Assembly: GCA_022592445.1 (NCBI GenBank)
Contig: JABYQR010000042.1
Coordinates: 124,001 to 188,000, forward strand
DNA from: Cytidiella melzeri
Taxonomy: Eukaryota; Basidiomycota; Agaricomycetes; Polyporales; Irpicaceae
Reading direction: 5' to 3'
DNA: 64,000 bases
Positions within the stretch are counted from its first letter, which is position 1. Each line of letters begins with the position of its first letter. Under the pieces are notes generated by a model. It was not told the DNA's origin. It made no database searches and saw nothing but the letters and a program-made list of their open reading frames with translations. Positions 11,155 to 22,042 of this stretch are shown here, in pieces. The position numbers were made by a program, and so were the translations under genes.

Positions 11155-13479
11155 GGCAGGGGGATCTGCAACAGGAACGTCGGGAGGGAAAGGCTGAGAA
11201 CCATGGTGGGTTCAGAGGAGTGGGTATATATACGATGAGTAGTAGTGTTGTTTCCCAGGGAAGATCAAGAAGACGATGATAACGGACGTGTTGAGGAGAT
11301 TAATGAGAGTGCTATCTGTCGACTGCTGGCGGTGAGCGACGTGTTTGTTGGATGTCACTCGGTCCGCTGCATGCCTCAGCGTAACCGACCGTTTGTAGCA
11401 AGTAAGCCTCGGTCACAGAATGTCACAAGTGACGATTATGACTTGTGGTGAAGCGACAACCCTGGCAGGCCGAGACGTCCGCGGTGACATAACAGGGTGA
11501 GATTCACAGAGTAACATTTCTCACAAGTGCAGGCTGCGTCAGAAGCTGACAGTTGAATGGACGAGTCGACGTGAAAGCAATCTAAAACGACGATTCCCAC
11601 GATGACGCCCGTTTCAGATGCCGAGACCTCGCTGACAGTTTCTGCTCGAATCCGCGCCCTACAAAGGATATACGCCACTGAACATACGGTGTGTTCGGAT
11701 CGGAATGAAAGGGAGGACGCCTTGCAAGGAAGATCGTCACTCGAAACTCTAATCCAGCAAGTTACCCTCCGCCAGTCTCCGTCCTGCTACTTTCTCCCTA
11801 GCACCCATAATCATCTTACTCCCGGACGTACCGAAGCGTGTGTGTGTTTTTCTACGACATTGATGCTTCTAGTCTGCCAGAAGCCGAGTGACGCAAAAGG
11901 GCCCGTTCGTAACATGTAACCTAACCCGCTCCTTGTCAAAGTATGGTTGCCTTGGGAATTTGTGTGCTACAACATCTGTGGGAAATGCCGCTCGTAAAAA
12001 AAGACATACGCCATTCTGTCATTCAGTTCGCAAAACGGCGGAGCGAACGGCGACCACTGCTATATGCAACACAATCAACGTTCGCCAACCCTCGAACCAT
12101 TGACAAAAGGCCTGGAGTGTAGCTGGAACGAGCCGAACCCGATCTATACGATCTGCACTTTGCGCGAAAAAACTCTCCTCAATTGCACGCACACAACCAC
12201 CACGGCCCAGGTTTCCCGTTTTGGTGCCTTGCCACATAGAAAAAGAGGGCGCGGATGTGTTTGCGAAAAAAGTAAGAGCCCTTACTACATACGTATATAC
12301 TCCTTTCTGTGCCTGTTAGCAAAACCTCAAACTTTGAATTTCCCGGCACGAACACGCCACTCCACACGCTTTTGTATGACATAATAAAACCAGCGGAGCT
12401 TGTTGCCCCGCACCGAAAACAAAAAAGACAAACTGGTTTTTTTTCTCACAGTATGTTTTACAAGCAAAAACGAGCGCACAATTCACAGACAGATACATGG
12501 GTGAAGTTCCGGTCACATCGGTTTTTCCTTACCTCTCCGGTCTCTAACGGCAAAGCCATTTCAAAAAAAAAGTTCCTTATGTCCAGGATATCATCATCAA
12601 CAAAGAAGAAGAAACCTGTCTACCCCTTTCTTAATGAGCGCATCCAACAGCTATCTTCTGATCCTCTGTCCATGTGGAGAACCAATCCCTTGCAACCTTG
12701 CCACTCATTTCTCTCGGTGCCGATCCCGTATCATACGATTGCGCTGATGAGTTCGCGAGGCGCGCCCTCAACGCTAGAGATCCTGAGGCACGAAGGTTGA
12801 ACGTTGAACGCCCGTCTACGCTGCCTCGGGGAGACTACTCGTTAATGACTCACTAGGTACTTTGGGTTCGTGCGTCGATCAGCCGTTCTCCGAGAACACT
12901 GACGATCTAACAGTTTGTTTGTTTGTTGTTTCTTCTCCCCCAATACGCATTATCCTCGTGTTTGTCGTACGCGTTGCTCCTCTCATTAATACTAACGATG
13001 AAATGAATGAATGTGTTGAATTCGATTCGAAACGCCCACCCCGGGACTCTTCGTCCGTGTTCCGCAATATCCACATATTTTCATAAATGATTCACCCACC
13101 AAATTTACCTGCTGTTCATGGGTGATGGTGACGGTACGTTTCCGTCGACTGAAATTATACAACTGTATCTCTGTTCGATATCAAGCGTTGTGGTCGATAA
13201 TTGTGTATCGATTGACGAAAAATAATTCGCAATGCCAATGAACGTTATTTGATCTACTTCACCGTCCGTCACCGTCAACGTCCCGTCCGTTATCACTGCG
13301 CATGTCTGTTCGTTCATCGCCATCTTTTCGGGCTTCATCTCTAACAGCACCGAGGCTATATACGAAATTGGTCACGTTTGAATTACAAACACACACAAAA
13401 AAACAAACAGCGTAGGAAGAGATCTGTCAATGAAATCAAACCTCGGTCGCTCCCATTGTCAAAACATCACAAGTATACT
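11155..13479. other. gene-poor region, no gene recognised
   Basis: Both strands show only short frames without recognisable motifs, consistent splice chains or family resemblance. The base composition is near balanced and the sequence is not strongly repetitive. A promoter for the minus-strand proline-rich gene would be expected in the first few hundred bases, where a TATATATA stretch occurs near 11224. Confidence 0.5.
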
Positions 13480-13683
13480 GTGTACCAGTGCTGCAAATTG
13501 GACGACGACGACGGCGCCGCCCACGCCCACCTACTAAATGACGTTGCTACGTGTGCCTGATATATGCCCACTACGACGTAACGTGTTACTTTTTTGTTAT
13601 TTGCTATGTATGTTTTGCAATACGTATGATTCGGAGCATCTTTCACATCACAAGAATTCCTTTCCTCCTTCTTTCCTCTCTCT

Positions 13684-13727
<44 letters not shown>

Positions 13728-13800
13728 ACACGCATACCGTGTAGTGCGGAACGTACGTTGACTGTAACCGTTCCAACATGCCAGATACAACTGACATACC
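13480..13800. repeat. left arm of a diverged inverted duplication
   Basis: This stretch matches the reverse complement of 14860-15115. Shared landmarks in order are TGCAAATTGGACG/GCGCCGCC, CTAAATGACGTTGCTACGTG, TATGTATGTTTTGCAATACG-like text, ATGATTCGGAGCAT, and a GTGACACGCAATACC-like block. A CT microsatellite has expanded inside this arm only. Confidence 0.75.
13688..13724. repeat. CT dinucleotide microsatellite
   Basis: About 18 uninterrupted CT units. It sits inside the left arm of the inverted duplication and generates spurious Ser-Leu repeats in overlapping frames. Confidence 0.95.
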
Positions 13801-14154
13801 CCTCGGCGATACCATTAAAACAGTTTACTGTACTGCACCTGTCATTGACACGACACGACGACCACAATCACAACACCCCGCGCCACAGTGCTCCGAGTCG
13901 TTCGACCACTGTGTAACTAACTACTTACCCTCTCCAACCGTTTCTCCCACACCGTTCGAACTGCGTCCGCCTTGTACGGGTCTGTCCAACAAAATCAAAG
14001 CCTTGTAGCAAATCACACTTTTGGATGATGTTGACGATCAGGACGTTTGGAGAGAGTTAGATGGGGACACATAAGTGGGGAAAGGCTGCTCTGCTCACAT
14101 TCCTCTGGGAGGGATGCCCGCGTCCCCCTTACAACGCATCTCTCACGCATCTCT

Positions 14155-14168
14155 CCCCCCCCCCCCCC
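14155..14168. repeat. poly-C tract
   Basis: Fourteen consecutive C bases in a pyrimidine-rich context. It is likely length-variable and prone to sequencing error. Confidence 0.9.
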
Positions 14169-14535
14169 TGTTGATCTCTTTCTCACACACACTCCTCTCC
14201 CACAGCATCATTCAGATGTGATGTGATTGTGATGATAACACAATACATACACAACTCTCTCCATACACGTCCAATTGCCAATCCGCCATCCTAAAAAGAA
14301 AAAAAAAAGAAAAAGGGGTAAGTTGATTGAAACCCGCAAGGTTGTTGAACAAGTTTACGTGAGGCAGTGTTTTTGTTTTTGTTTTTTTGCTTCTTTGGGT
14401 TCCGCGTTTCGATCGTGTTACAAGTGTGTACCTGTCCAGGTCCAGGAACACCAACAAACATTGACGGTCGCCATCATCCATGTATGTATGTATTTGATCA
14501 TGATTAACTCAAACTCACCCCTCCCCCTCCCCCAC

Positions 14536-14690
14536 GGATATCACACGTCGGAATAGTCAGTGAGTGAGTGAGTGAGTGATACGGGAGCTCGAAGTGATGG
14601 GATTCCCACTCTCCGAATATTCTGATCCTCCATTAATACTCCCACATCCGTCGATGAGTTACTCCAGCCTGAGAGTCCTTGCGTGCCACA
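14536..14690. repeat. first copy of a direct duplication
   Basis: The stretch beginning GATATCACACGTCGGAATAG and containing CCCACATCCGTCGATGAG recurs at 15295-15420 in the same orientation with substitutions and indels. A GAGT tetranucleotide run (14560-14577) is longer in this copy. Confidence 0.75.
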
Positions 14691-14859
14691 GAGTCATTGG
14701 GAGGTTAAGATGAGGTGTGTTCTTCTCGTCGAGGGGACGTTACTACCTACTGTACGTACAGGAAAACCGTTACGACCTACATACAACTTGAAAGGTCAAC
14801 AACCGCCTCTCCGCTCTCCCCACCACCCCGGGCCGCACATCCTGGCAGGGTTTTGTCCA

Positions 14860-15115
14860 GTTGAAGTATCCGGCATGGTTCGAACGGTAAGAAAGGCACG
14901 CTCCGCAACACAACGGTATTGCGTGTCACCGAGAAAGAGAGAAAACAAGAGAATCTGTGATGCGAAAGATCATCGATCATGCTCCGAATCATACATATTG
15001 CAATACATACATAGCAAACAAAAAGAATACACACTGCGTCGGTACATGAAATCAGGGCACACGTAGCAACGTCATTTAGTGGGCAGTGGGCGGCGCCGTC
15101 CATTTGCAGCACTCG
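14860..15115. repeat. right arm of a diverged inverted duplication
   Basis: This is the reverse-complement partner of 13480-13800. Divergence is substantial, so the duplication is old. No coding potential is shared convincingly between the arms. Confidence 0.75.
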
Positions 15116-15294
15116 CACACTGGTAATGTTGTGTGTTGTGACAAGGGGAGCGACCGAGTTTGATTCATCATTGACAGCAGATCTCATCTCTCACCTGCAG
15201 TTTTGTTGTTTTGTTTGTATTTCAAACATGGACCAATCGATACCTCGGTGCTGTAGAGAGAGGTCGTTTTCGCACGACAGACAGCTTTGCCTTT

Positions 15295-15420
15295 GATATC
15301 ACACGTCGAATAGTCAGCGAGTGAGTGATACGAGAGTGATGGGATTCACTCTCTGATATTCTTAGCTTCCATCATATTCCCACATCCGTCGATGAGCTAA
15401 CTTTGTCCCTGCGTACGGCA
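15295..15420. repeat. second copy of a direct duplication
   Basis: It matches 14536-14690 (GATATCACACGTCG, GTGATACGAGAGTGATGGGATT, CCCACATCCGTCGATGAG). It lies just outside the right arm of the inverted duplication. Confidence 0.75.
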
Positions 15421-16418
15421 CCGCACCCACCGCCAGAGTGCCAGAGTGCCAGAGCAGTGCGCCAAACTTACTTAAACCCCCCGGGGCCCAGAGTCAATCG
15501 AAGCTCAGTACGGCCCACGACTTGAAAGGGTCTTCCCTTGAAGCCTGAGGACGCTGAACGGTACGTTAAGAGTGGCATCTGACCTTGGAACCGCTCATGA
15601 TCGTTTTCGGGAGGAACACGCTTTGTGCTTTGTGACCATGCAGTAGTAGCTATAGAGCTCACTGTTTTTGGAATCTGACGAGTGCCAGCCACGCATGACT
15701 TGCACAACATCATTCGTGTGGTAACCTTCCGTTGTGCCCACTTTGCGTATATAATCACGAGACTGTCCAGTGATTCTTCGTCGAGCCGGTCAGTCACAAG
15801 AGTGATTCACGGGTTTTTCAACGTTGAATGTGCGGGAGTCAATAGTGAATGTACAATACAGTACACCTTGGCGCGATCGATTGAACAGGAACCCAAAGAG
15901 AAAAAAGAGCGACGGCGAACCTTCAAGCTTCAAGCTTCAAGCTTCAGTGAGGCAAGACGGTTTCCCTGAAGAGTGCCCACTTTGGGTTTTTTATTCCAGC
16001 CGCCAGCCACCAGCTGGAAACGGAGCGCTGTGCACTGGAGCTTACCCACTCTCGGAGTTCTCGTGGAGAGGGCTTCAACAAGATGACGCTGTGGAATTCC
16101 GATTCTCAGCTCGAAGGCCAGATGCACTGCACGAAGGAGAGGATTTTTTAAAGTTCTGACAAGTTGCACAAAAGACGATCAGACATATGTACACACCAAG
16201 AATAATAATAACCACGTACAAGCTTCTGTGGTGCGATGCAGATAACCACCACACACACAGACACCTTCGCACGAAGATGGTGTTTGCCCCCAATCATAAG
16301 AACGTAAACGACAGTGTGGATTTGGATTTTTCGCAGGCGAAACTCTGGGGTCGTTTTGAGACTTGGAACGGGTGAGAGGGAAAGTGATGACCAGTGACTA
16401 CTCTGCCAGCTTCTGCTG
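15421..16418. other. intergenic, no gene recognised
   Basis: Only short unsupported frames occur. A small tandem repeat of AAGCTTC lies at about 15925-15944. This region should contain the 3' untranslated end of the minus-strand MPP6 gene. Confidence 0.5.
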
Positions 16419-17399
16419 TTACGTCTCCTTCTTTTTCCTACGCTTCTTGTTCGACGCCTCACCAGCTGCTGCAAGCTCTCGCTCTCGCTTCTTCATCGGC
16501 GTTGGTGGTGGGACCTCTGAACCAACCTTGCCTCCCTTGGGTGGTAGTGACGCGGACGGACCATCGACGCCAACAGGCCTCACGAAACCACCACTCTCCC
16601 TCGAGGAACGCAAACCCGGAATCCTCTGCGTGACATCTTCGCGAATCAGCTGTTGCGCAGTCTTAGCTGAAGACTCTTGAGACTCTTCTTTGGATTTGTC
16701 CCCAGGCCCCAGCCCCAGCCCCAGCGACTCCTTCTCCTTCTTGTGTCTGGCAGCGAACGGAGTTTGGTGGAATCCCGAGATCGATGTTATGCGTTTCGGC
16801 GGCCCAGTGTCGACGGCGTCGGCAGGTTCACCTTGCACGCTGCCTTCCTCTAATCTCTTCTTTGTTTTTTTAAAAAAAAACTCAGCCCCGTAATTCCCGC
16901 AAAAAAAACTAACACACACAAACACCAACCGAAGAAAAAAAAAGCAAGTATCTTTGTAACATAGACTCACCAGTTCATTCTTCACTTCCCGTCCACTCCC
17001 ATCAAACGTCCTCCGTCCCTTCGGTCGCACCGCACCAACACCGTCCTCCTCCTCTCCAACCACACAAGACATAATAAAAGGTATATACGACGCCTCGTAC
17101 GTCGTCGTCGTCGTCCCACTCAAAGACCTGTTGCCCAAAACCTCTCAATAAGCCACGTTGACAAAACCTTCGCTACAATGGTGACAACCAACCAACACAC
17201 ACTCTCACCTCGACTCTGAATCAGACGACGTTGAACTTCCTGTTATTCCCCACGCATCCTTGATCTCCTGCGACACCTCCCACTCGGCCTCGTCTTTGAC
17301 CTTGGCTTGTTCGAGTTCCACCTGAGCTTGTTGTTTCGCCCGGTGGGCATTCTGCATGAAACGCAAGCTCAACGTGCCGTTGCTGAGACCTTTCGACAT
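16419..17399 (-). CDS. MPP6: M-phase phosphoprotein 6 homolog (nuclear exosome cofactor Mpp6)
   Basis: Three exons are supported: 17399-17209, 17127-16971 and about 16847-16419. The product starts MSKGLSNGTLSLRFMQNAHR, the diagnostic N-terminal block of the Mpp6 family. It continues with a second conserved piece around YEASYIPF and GRRTFDGSGREV, and a third around SISGFHQTP and TAQQLIREDV. The C-terminus is basic (PMKKRERE, NKKRRKKK), fitting a nuclear RNA-binding protein. Known: Mpp6 binds the RNA exosome and helps recruit the Mtr4 helicase for nuclear RNA processing and decay. The order of conserved blocks and the start codon match the family. The acceptor of the last intron is uncertain because several AG choices lie within 20 bases; I chose the one that keeps frame. 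Confidence 0.86.
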
Positions 17400-17637
17400 G
17401 CTGGCTGTACAAAGATAAAGATAGAAATGGGTTGTTCATTCCTTTAGCGCTAGGCGCTTGAAAGTGCTTACAGACAGTATCTATCAATCAATCCCAATGT
17501 GCCTCACGCTTGCTGCAGAGACCTCGTGCTGTTGCTTGTCAAGAAAAAATAAATAACGGAACGATGAAAAAGTCGTTCGAATTCGCTCGGGCATCTACGA
17601 ATCTTCGGGTAGTGAAATTCCACTAGTAAAAAAAATT

Positions 17638-17728
17638 AACCGCTGACGGGGATCGAACCCGCAACCCCCGCCTAACGTCTGGCATTTGCACATAGGAAAG
17701 CGATGCGCTACCATTGCGCTACAGCGGC
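17638..17728 (-). tRNA. tRNA-Arg (anticodon CCT) with a 19-base intron
   Basis: Read on the minus strand, the 5' half is GCCGCTG (acceptor), TA, then a D arm with GCGC stems, and the 3' half has the T arm GCGGG TTCGATC CCCGT followed by CAGCGGT. The anticodon stem TCGCT pairs with GGCGG (G-U at both ends), leaving loop TTCCTA plus A, with anticodon CCT. A 19-base intron sits at the canonical position after base 37. The first acceptor pair would be G-U, which is unusual. An alternative stem (CGCTT with AGGCG) also pairs but would lack the required U at position 33, so I prefer CCT. Confidence 0.85.
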
Positions 17729-18108
17729 TTGTCAAGTTCAAACATAGACACACACTAGAGGGCTTTAGCTCCAGTTTTCCCCAAGTTTCCCACAAGTGAC
17801 GCCTGGCATTGAAATAAGGCCGTAGGTTGCGTAAGAAATTTGGCTCTTGTTCAGCCCAGCAAAGTCCATCGTAGCACTTCAAGTGATCATGATCTGCCCG
17901 TACCCAAGCTCGAGAGACCGCTACCAACATTCGTCCATGTCTTCCACCAGAAAGCAATGATATCAATTAGGAAAGATCATCCAGTAACCAATCCAACCCT
18001 AGTAGAGAACAACAACAACCACTCAAAACCACACTATGCAAGCCACAACCACGAACCAGAAGACCTCCAACTTGATCCAAGAAAACTCCTCGACCGAACC
18101 CATCAGCC
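17729..18108. other. spacer between tRNA and CHO2, nothing recognised
   Basis: It holds the tRNA 5' flank and the presumed 3' untranslated region of CHO2. No convincing coding frame is seen. Confidence 0.5.
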
Positions 18109-21100
18109 CTACTCTTCCGAGAACAGTTCCCGAGCAACCAGCACTCTATTCGTCAGCGCACTCAGATTTGCGTCCGCGATGACAACCTCGGGCGTCAACT
18201 CCACGCCGAAAGCCTGCTGAATCGACTTGGAGATACGGACGGCCTGGTCCTCGGACCAGAACCGAAAATCGTCGGGGTCCCGCAGGTCTTCTTCAACTTC
18301 GAGCACTGCATCGGGACCCTTGCACGACGTAGGAATGAGCGATGGGTCCGAGTCAAGACACAGCGTGACGATCCGTGACAACGAAGACCGAACGGACGTA
18401 AAATCAACCGTCGAGGGTTTGTCCACTATTGAAAGGTTGCATGAGGGATTGTAATTCATACCATGAACGACGAAACTCACCGTATATTTCAACTGGGCTG
18501 ATCAAACTCATGACGTTGTATTTACCATCGTGATGATAACGAATCTGGCGCATGATGTGAACATTGGCCGTAAAGATACACCGTTGCAACCCACTGACCT
18601 CATAAAGACCAGTTCGCCATGGAAGAGTATCCCCGTGGAACACAACTTCGCCACGTTCATAGTCGACGTCGGTTAAAGGTTTGTTCGGCTTGCTCAGTCC
18701 TCGTGGGATGTCCCCATCCCACTCTTCACCGTGCACGGGAACCCACATACCCAACGAAGACACCCTCGTAACGTGGCTAGACGCGTTCGCCCCAACCTGC
18801 ACGCAGATTCATGTTCATTCCGTTTGGACAGGCGAAGGCATTCCAGGGAACATACCCGATAAATACCAATCCAATCCTTACGCGAGTGGTACAGGGGTGC
18901 CTGCCACTTCAGTTTGATTGGCTCCCCCAAGTGGAAACGTAAAGATCCTTCACCACTCCTAGGCACGACGACGGAGATGGTGTACTTCGAAGGGTCATAA
19001 CGAGACAAATCGGTCGAGACTCTCCTTCTCTGAAGCTTCAGCAACGTTGTCGGGGAATCGAAAAAAAAGAGAAGACAGAAGACGTACGAAATGACCAGTT
19101 TTTCTCGTGATTGTTGTAATAAAACCTTTGTGTCTTGTACAACTTCTGTAATCCTGGGCCTCGCTGCAGGCACGCGTGATTTAGCCCCAAGAAACGACGA
19201 CAGGTTGATCAACAACATACAGCGCGCAAGGAACTCTTCCACGGCTTCAGCAGTTTCCACATATACCTTGTCAAATGTGCCCTTGACCTCTCTGGCGACT
19301 CGCTTAATCTCCGGCGCATGTCTTCCAGCACGTGTCTCAAGCATCCGTGCGTTCTTTTGCGCTACCTTTTTAATGACCTTGACGAACCCAGCGTCGGTAC
19401 GGAGACTGTCACCATACAGCTTGCGCATGTGGGGACTGTAGACAAGAGTGGAGTTAGTCCGCAACGAAGCTTCGTCGTGACGGAGAATGTTCGAGCCTCA
19501 CTTTTCCACCTTGCTCAAGAACCACCACTGCGACAAGTGACGTATGACGGCGAGGGCAAATACCATTTTGCTACCGCTGATCAAGGCGAGGCCAAAGAAC
19601 GCTGCGCCACTCATGATCTCCGGATTGTTCAAGTACCTGTGGGACAATCAGAACACAATGTGACATTCAAGGTTGCGTTTTCACGTACCGATAGATACCG
19701 GTGTATTCCAAATGGCCGGCGAACTCGTCGACGAAAAAGTCACCAAAGAACCACCCTGGGAAGGCGGTATGAGTTTTATTCCCTAAATTGAACACTTGGT
19801 AGCGCTCACCGAACATGCCTAGAACTTCGTACTGCTCTAGGGTAGACCACACGTGTAGTGCAATGAGCAGCTGATGAAAAGCGCGATTGGGTTAGTTTTG
19901 AGTTGTAATCAGACGTGAAGAGGAGTTGGAGAAGGTTCACGTACCGCCCCCATGGTATGACGGAGAAGCTCGTTACCCACGGTCCAGTTGTGCGGAATTG
20001 AGTACGTGTTCCATGCCAGCCCAATGAAGGATGCTGTCGAAATTACTCAGTATTCCTTCACTCCCCGCCAGCCGTAAGATATGACAAATTACCGTAAGTC
20101 ATGCACATGCTCATGTTATACATGGACTTCCAGTTCGAGAACGCTTCAATGACAGCACCTCTGCCATTGTCGTTACGTGGGTAATGATAGTGCTTCAAGA
20201 AATGACGAACAAGGAACTTTCGTTCCGACTGAGCTCTCAAGAGCAAACCAAGGCCGAAGGAGTGGAAGAGACACCAAACGAGAGCGTGGGCAAAATACAG
20301 TGTCAATGTGGCACTGTTTGACATTGTTGGAACAAACGACGCCAGCAGAACGTACACGAGGACTAGAGCCAGCTGAGCATCTGTCGTACTGCGCAAACTC
20401 GTGAGCTGTCACTGAATGATGGACAAGACTACAAACTAACCGCAGCAAATCGATATTGTGCAGGAGCACGGCATCCTTTCTGAAATAACTGTTGAACAGG
20501 TCGTGCTGGGACGTCAGAGCATTCGTCTGCTGCAGATTGACGGTACTCGACAATCGTCGGTGACGGGAGCTCGTACTTCCAAACTCGTTTTCCGTTTCTG
20601 AGTCATTGTCCGTATGGAGCTCATCTGTCTCAATCCCGCTTTCTCCTTCCGTAGCAGATGGAGTCGACAAATCTAGGGAAGTCGTAGATGACACCGACGC
20701 ACTACGAACTCGATCTTCACTGCATGGTCTTTCTGCCATAGACTTCTTGGTCATAGGCAACAATGGAGTGCGCTTAGCAAGAAGTTTGCGTTGACCGTAA
20801 GTTCGCTCAATATCTTTGACTGCCTTTCAGTCTCAAACACATCCAGAATAAATCGCAACTCACGAGGATTCTCGAAGAACACCAAAAATCCAAATTGAGC
20901 GGCATGACCTGCCAGGCTGACAAACAACATTGGGTAGCTGCCGACGATCAGCGACAATCCATAATAGCCAGCATAACCTGCGGAGCGTCACGTTCAGATA
21001 GGGACAACAGCTTAACTGAGTGTCAAGCTCACCGACGGAGTACATCGGGTGAGGTGCCAATTCGAAAACACCGTCAAATACCAAGGCGCCGCGTTGGAAG

Positions 21101-22042
21101 AATACATCACCCCAGTACCACCCGTAGTCCTTGACCACATCGTGAGCCTCGGTTTTGACCCAAAGGTTGAACGCTATCAGCGCGATACCGCCTATCCACC
21201 TATAAATTCTCCTCGTAAAAGCAAGAAATGAGACAAGCATTGATCACCTACCGCATTATATGCGTGGGGACCGACAAGCCTTCTGGCACGCGGAAGCACG
21301 CGAACGCAAACATACAATACGCGGTAAAATCACTAGACGATAGGATAGGTCAGGGTCCATCTGAACACGCGTATGAACCACCTAACTTTAGAAGAATGAT
21401 GTCTACTGCCTGGCGGAAGAGTAACCAGGTATTATATTCCAATGGCAAGTCCTTTTCACTGACAGATCAGTTCCGGGCTGAGGCTCATAGCGAAACGAAC
21501 GAACGTCAAACGAATAATCCTTTCCCATTTTCCCGGCGAGTTGCTTGCGTATCCAGTTACGAACAGCAGGCCGTCGAGTGTCGTCAAGCCATCCTAATTT
21601 TTGGACCTCCTTCACAATCCACTTCCTTTTGCTTTGTTTTGTCAGGACCCAGCCGAGTCCGGCGTCGTATGCCGCCCTCCAGAATGCGAAATAAAAGAAG
21701 AAGAAAACTCGTGCAGAAGACCGAGGCAACATAGAAAAGAGCACGATTTGCAGACCCAGCAATCCAAGGTTCAAAAGGTCTATGTGCGATTTGGGGTATC
21801 GCGGGTCAAACAGCGTCAAGACGTCGTGTGTGGTCGGTACGCGGAACACTGGCATCGACTCAATGTGTTGTCTCTTCTTTTGCAAATAATTGCGACGCAC
21901 CTTCTCCGCTGGGAGTCTTGCCCCATACCACGTCCTCTCGCTCGAGAATATCCTTTGCCGTCGCGTCAGAACGACTATCCTGAGAAGACTTGGAAGACTT
22001 TTTCCTGAGGCGCATGTTAGCTTGTGGCTCTACAGCAGCCAT
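18109..22042 (-). CDS. CHO2: phosphatidylethanolamine N-methyltransferase (Cho2/Pem1 type)
   Basis: It catalyses the first methylation of phosphatidylethanolamine towards phosphatidylcholine, using S-adenosylmethionine, in the ER membrane. The start at 22042 gives a basic N-terminus ([11 protein letters not shown]). After an intron near 21860-21905 the family block [20 protein letters not shown] begins. The protein then shows hydrophobic membrane segments, [46 protein letters not shown] and further membrane helices through 19900-21240. The C-terminal domain is recognised by [38 protein letters not shown] and [19 protein letters not shown], as in fungal Cho2. The many exons, spread over 3.9 kb, are consistent with a protein of about 900 residues. 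No break was found, but not every splice site was checked. It is separated from MPP6 by the tRNA gene. Confidence 0.9.

Noticed and set aside
11155..16418. Many open frames of 60-160 codons in the gene-poor region
   Set aside because: They overlap on both strands, show no motifs, and cannot be chained by splice sites. Several derive from microsatellites.
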